A stretch of DNA of 64,000 nt, taken from positions 558,001-622,000 of the forward strand of contig NZ_BKCF01000001.1 in NCBI RefSeq assembly GCF_009014635.1, given 5' to 3'. The notes below the pieces were generated by a model. That model was not told where the DNA came from and did not search any database. It worked only from the letters and a program-made list of their open reading frames with translations. The position numbers and the translations under genes were made by a program. This stretch comes from Patiriisocius marinistellae (lineage in GTDB: Bacteria > Bacteroidota > Bacteroidia > Flavobacteriales > Flavobacteriaceae). Positions 61,817-64,000 of the stretch are shown piece after piece; the stretch's first letter is position 1, and each line of letters begins with the position of its first letter.

Positions 61817-62293
61817 TTATAGCCAGCTTAAATCTGCAGATATATTGTTTAGCTTTCCATTTGTGGTATTTTTTTTAGCTACTTCAAACAATTTAAAAAG
61901 ATCATTATCATTAATTGTAGTAGCATTAAAACCAGGAATACTATTAGAAAGATAATTGTAAAACTCTTCAACATTATCGCTTCTATTTGCAGCTTTTCGA
62001 AGTGCTTTAAGATAATTTGCTTTTTCTAGCGAAACTGCATTTTCATTTCCATTAAGGATCAAAAGCTCATTATTATTGTGAGCTTGTCTAATTTCTCTAC
62101 TAAAAACAAATGTGCTTTTCTTAATAAGTTCTTGGTTTAATTGCTCATAACTTGACAACTCAATAAAAGATTGATTTTCTTTTGTAAGATATATAGGATC
62201 AAGAACCTCAAGATAGTTCGTCTCTTGAGCAATAGTATTTTGAACAGTAGCAGTGACAAAAAGTGCCACTAAAATTGATTTTAGCGTTTTCAT
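61817..62293 (-). CDS. exported protein of unknown function
   Basis: A 158-residue protein with signal peptide (SILVALFVTATVQNTIAQ). The rest is helical and polar (FIELSSYEQLNQELIKKSTFVFSREIRQAHNNNELL, EKANYLKALRKAANRSDNVEEFYNYLSN). No family recognised. It is transcribed on its own behind direct-repeat site 4. Confidence 0.78.
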   Translation of the reverse strand: MKTLKSILVALFVTATVQNTIAQETNYLEVLDPIYLTKENQSFIELSSYEQLNQELIKKSTFVFSREIRQAHNNNELLILNGNENAVSLEKANYLKALRKAANRSDNVEEFYNYLSNSIPGFNATTINDNDLFKLFEVAKKNTTNGKLNNISADLSWL

Positions 62294-62388
62294 ATTATTT
62301 AAGTTTTATATCGAAGTATCTCCGTATGTTAGTATTTTTATTACACTACAAAGATGCGAGGATATACTACTTAAAAGAAGGGAGCTAT

Positions 62389-62423
62389 TTCCCTAATGTA
62401 TGTCAATAATTCCTTAGTATTTG
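62389..62423 (-). promoter_or_regulatory. direct repeat pair, site 4
   Basis: TTCCCTAATGTATG (62389-62402) and TTCCTTAGTATTTG (62410-62423) are direct repeats with 21-base period between the AraC stop (62433) and the exported-protein gene at 61817-62293. Confidence 0.6.
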
Positions 62424-62432
62424 TTTTGCCAA

Positions 62433-63269
62433 TTATACAGCAGCTATACTTTTCTTGTACATTGTAGGAGAGGTTCCGGTTTGTTTTTTAAACATGCGGC
62501 TCAAATGAGATGCATCCTCAAACCCTATATCATAAGCAATTTGCTTGGTTGTTTTATCAGTGTAATTTAGTTGTCTTTTTGCTTCAAGAATTATACGTTC
62601 GTGAATAATTTGTAATGGACTTACTTTAAATTTTGAAAACGTATTAGACAACGTTTTAGGAGATTTAAATAACTTATTTGCGTAAAAAGATACATTGTGT
62701 GCTTCTTTAAAATGAGTTTCAACTAGAATATTGAATGCCCGTATAGTATCAAGTGTTTTATCTTTTGCTTCGGTTGTTGTTAAGTCTTTTTTTAATAAAC
62801 GGGTTGTTTTAATTATAAATCGAGCTAACAGTATTCGTAACATTTCGGCTTGGATGGTATCTTCGGTGTCTAATTCTTCAAGAATCATTTCGTGCAATAG
62901 ATTAAACTTAACTTGCTCATCTTTATTTAACGAAATTATAGGGATCGTCTCATTTCCGAAGAAAAGTAAACCATAACAACTTACTTCTTTATCGTGATCT
63001 TTAATGCAGTAAAACTCTTTGTTAAACTGATATACAATTGCATCTTGGATTTCACAAATTTGCAAATGTTGAATAGGTGTAAGCGAAATAATTTGGTGTG
63101 GTTGTAGTAGTACCGGCACACCATCTACTCGCAAAGGGATTGAGTTTTCTAATGCCCTTATAAAAGTATAATAGCCTATAATTTTTTCTTTTTTTTGTTG
63201 ATCTAAAAGAGAAAGGTTTCCAGTTCTGAGTGTAGCATTTGTTGAAAAGTGGTTGAAGATACGTGTCAT
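62433..63269 (-). CDS. AraC family transcriptional regulator
   Basis: A 278-residue AraC/XylS regulator: N-terminal sensing domain (GNLSLLDQQKKEKIIGYYTFIRALENSIPLRVDGVPVLLQPHQIISLTPI) and C-terminal double HTH (VSFYANKLFKSPKTLSNTFSKF, then KTTKQIAYDIGFEDASHLSRMFKKQTGTSPTMYKK). AraC proteins often bind direct repeats with about 21-base period, as at sites 3 and 4 just downstream; regulation of the exported-protein and AhpD-like genes is therefore a reasonable guess. Confidence 0.93.
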   Translation of the reverse strand: MTRIFNHFSTNATLRTGNLSLLDQQKKEKIIGYYTFIRALENSIPLRVDGVPVLLQPHQIISLTPIQHLQICEIQDAIVYQFNKEFYCIKDHDKEVSCYGLLFFGNETIPIISLNKDEQVKFNLLHEMILEELDTEDTIQAEMLRILLARFIIKTTRLLKKDLTTTEAKDKTLDTIRAFNILVETHFKEAHNVSFYANKLFKSPKTLSNTFSKFKVSPLQIIHERIILEAKRQLNYTDKTTKQIAYDIGFEDASHLSRMFKKQTGTSPTMYKKSIAAV

Positions 63270-63386
63270 TAAATAATAGTCTCTTTTTTTTACTCTGAAT
63301 TACATTTTTTTAAAATGTTGTTTTTAGAATACTGATTAATAACGTGTTACATATTTAAATTAATTATGCTAATTTCAAAACTTTTG

Positions 63387-63394
63387 TAAATTTG
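63387..63394 (+). promoter_or_regulatory. -7 box before the secreted-protein gene
   Basis: TAAATTTG fits TAnnTTTG, 85 bases before the ATG at 63479. No TTG was found at -33. Confidence 0.4.
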
Positions 63395-63478
63395 TCAACT
63401 CCCCATATTTATTAATTTACATCCTAATTTCACCAATATTTAAAATCGTTTATTAATCTCACGGTGAAAACAATATTT

Positions 63479-64000
63479 ATGCATTTATACCTACGATTCC
63501 TAACGTTAATTTTTACATTTTTTATCACTTTTTGCACCTTTGCTCAAGGTGAAGCTAATATTTGGTATTTTGGAGAAAATGCCGGTCTTGATTTTAATTC
63601 TGGAACTCCTGTCCCATTACTTGACGGAGAATTATTTACGCAAGAAGGTTGTTCGACAATATCAAATGCTAATGGACAATTATTATTTTATACAGATGGT
63701 ATCACAGTCTGGGATAAACAACATAATATTATGCCTAATGGTAATGGGTTGCTTGGTAACCCTTCCAGCACGCAGTCTGGAATTATTGTTCCTAAACCTG
63801 GGTTCTCAAATATCTATTATATTTTTTCAGTCGATTTTCAGGCTAATATAAATGGTCTTACTTATTCAGAAGTAGATTTGTCGTTAAATGGCGGAAATGG
63901 AGACGTTACAAGCATTAAAAATGTATCACTCTCTAGTCCAACAACCGAAAAGATTACTGCAATTGAGCATGATAATGGAACAGATTATTGGGTGGTAGCT
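63479..64000 (+). CDS. secreted protein, probably T9SS/gliding-associated (3' truncated)
   Basis: A frame opens at ATG 63479 and runs unbroken to the window end (174 codons). It has a signal peptide (YLRFLTLIFTFFITFCTFAQ) and continues EANIWYFGENAGLDFNSGTPVPLLDGELFTQEGC, a start typical of large flavobacterial surface proteins with PKD or gliding-motility C-terminal (T9SS type B) domains. The C-terminus lies outside the window, so size and domains are unknown. Confidence 0.82.
   Translation, partial: MHLYLRFLTLIFTFFITFCTFAQGEANIWYFGENAGLDFNSGTPVPLLDGELFTQEGCSTISNANGQLLFYTDGITVWDKQHNIMPNGNGLLGNPSSTQSGIIVPKPGFSNIYYIFSVDFQANINGLTYSEVDLSLNGGNGDVTSIKNVSLSSPTTEKITAIEHDNGTDYWVVA

Noticed and set aside
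63540-63851. Reading frame of 103 codons on the plus strand
   Set aside because: It is a shadow frame inside the long secreted-protein frame that opens at 63479 and runs off the window with a proper signal peptide.
1-64000. tRNA, rRNA, CRISPR arrays, transposases
   Set aside because: No tRNA-like cloverleaf sequences, rRNA blocks, regularly spaced direct repeats with unique spacers or transposase-like proteins were found by reading.

Overview
The window is an AT-rich stretch of chromosome from a marine-type Flavobacteriaceae (Bacteroidota). Supporting signs are type IX secretion (T9SS) signals and a PorZ-like gene next to recO, TonB-dependent and beta-barrel outer-membrane proteins, many Bacteroidota promoters of the form TTG-N19-TAnnTTTG or just TAnnTTTG, and typical flavobacterial orthologues (GpsA, NadD-Gmk-YicC, PheS, TyrS, GdhA, RecQ). 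I see no rRNA, tRNA, CRISPR array, prophage or intact insertion sequence.

Layout. 1-2.6 kb: tail of a BatE-like SH3 protein, a small secreted protein ending in PPPEVVV, and a SulP anion transporter. 2.6-9.1 kb: a degraded gene, an SMR exporter, a metalloprotease-like lipoprotein, a divergent LysR/LysE pair, and an AraC/metallo-beta-lactamase-fold/SDR group. 9.2-10.7 kb: tyrS behind a leader that encodes a Tyr-rich 34-residue peptide followed by an intrinsic terminator, so an attenuator. 10.6-14.6 kb: an accessory stretch made of a cyclase gene broken by one stop codon, an MFS/AraC pair and a Qnr-like pentapeptide protein, separated by related structured repeats. 14.7-18.2 kb: an inorganic-carbon operon (TetR, small PPPEVV protein, SulP, beta-carbonic anhydrase) with a palindromic operator on the TetR promoter. 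18.2-29.4 kb: housekeeping genes (CvpA, PheS, GpsA, NadD, Gmk, YicC) and a frameshifted SdpI-family gene. 29.5-41.2 kb: a T9SS cargo beta-helix protein, a TetR-controlled hydrolase/thioesterase operon with two copies of one palindrome, small stress and metabolic genes, MetB-type enzyme and GdhA. 41.3-46.8 kb: PorZ-like protein, RecO and a TonB receptor in one operon, followed by a possible small RNA. 47-55.4 kb: a LytTR two-component system, a cysteine-hydrolase-like lipoprotein, a VIT/vWA protein and a TerB-like protein. 55.7-64 kb: Ssb, RecQ, a TPR/LuxR membrane regulator, a cupredoxin-like protein, an AhpD-like protein, an AraC regulator and the start of a secreted T9SS-type protein.

Regulation is the most interesting part. 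The tyrS leader looks like classical ribosome-mediated attenuation. Four promoter regions (52.7, 55.0, 61.8 and 62.4 kb) carry direct repeats of a TAGTAT-type half-site with 21-22 base period, suggesting one regulon controlled by the LytTR or the AraC regulator encoded here. The 10-mer ATTTCCGAAG is present at least 17 times, mostly between genes and three times as close inverted pairs. All functional calls are from reading the sequence; no database search was made.
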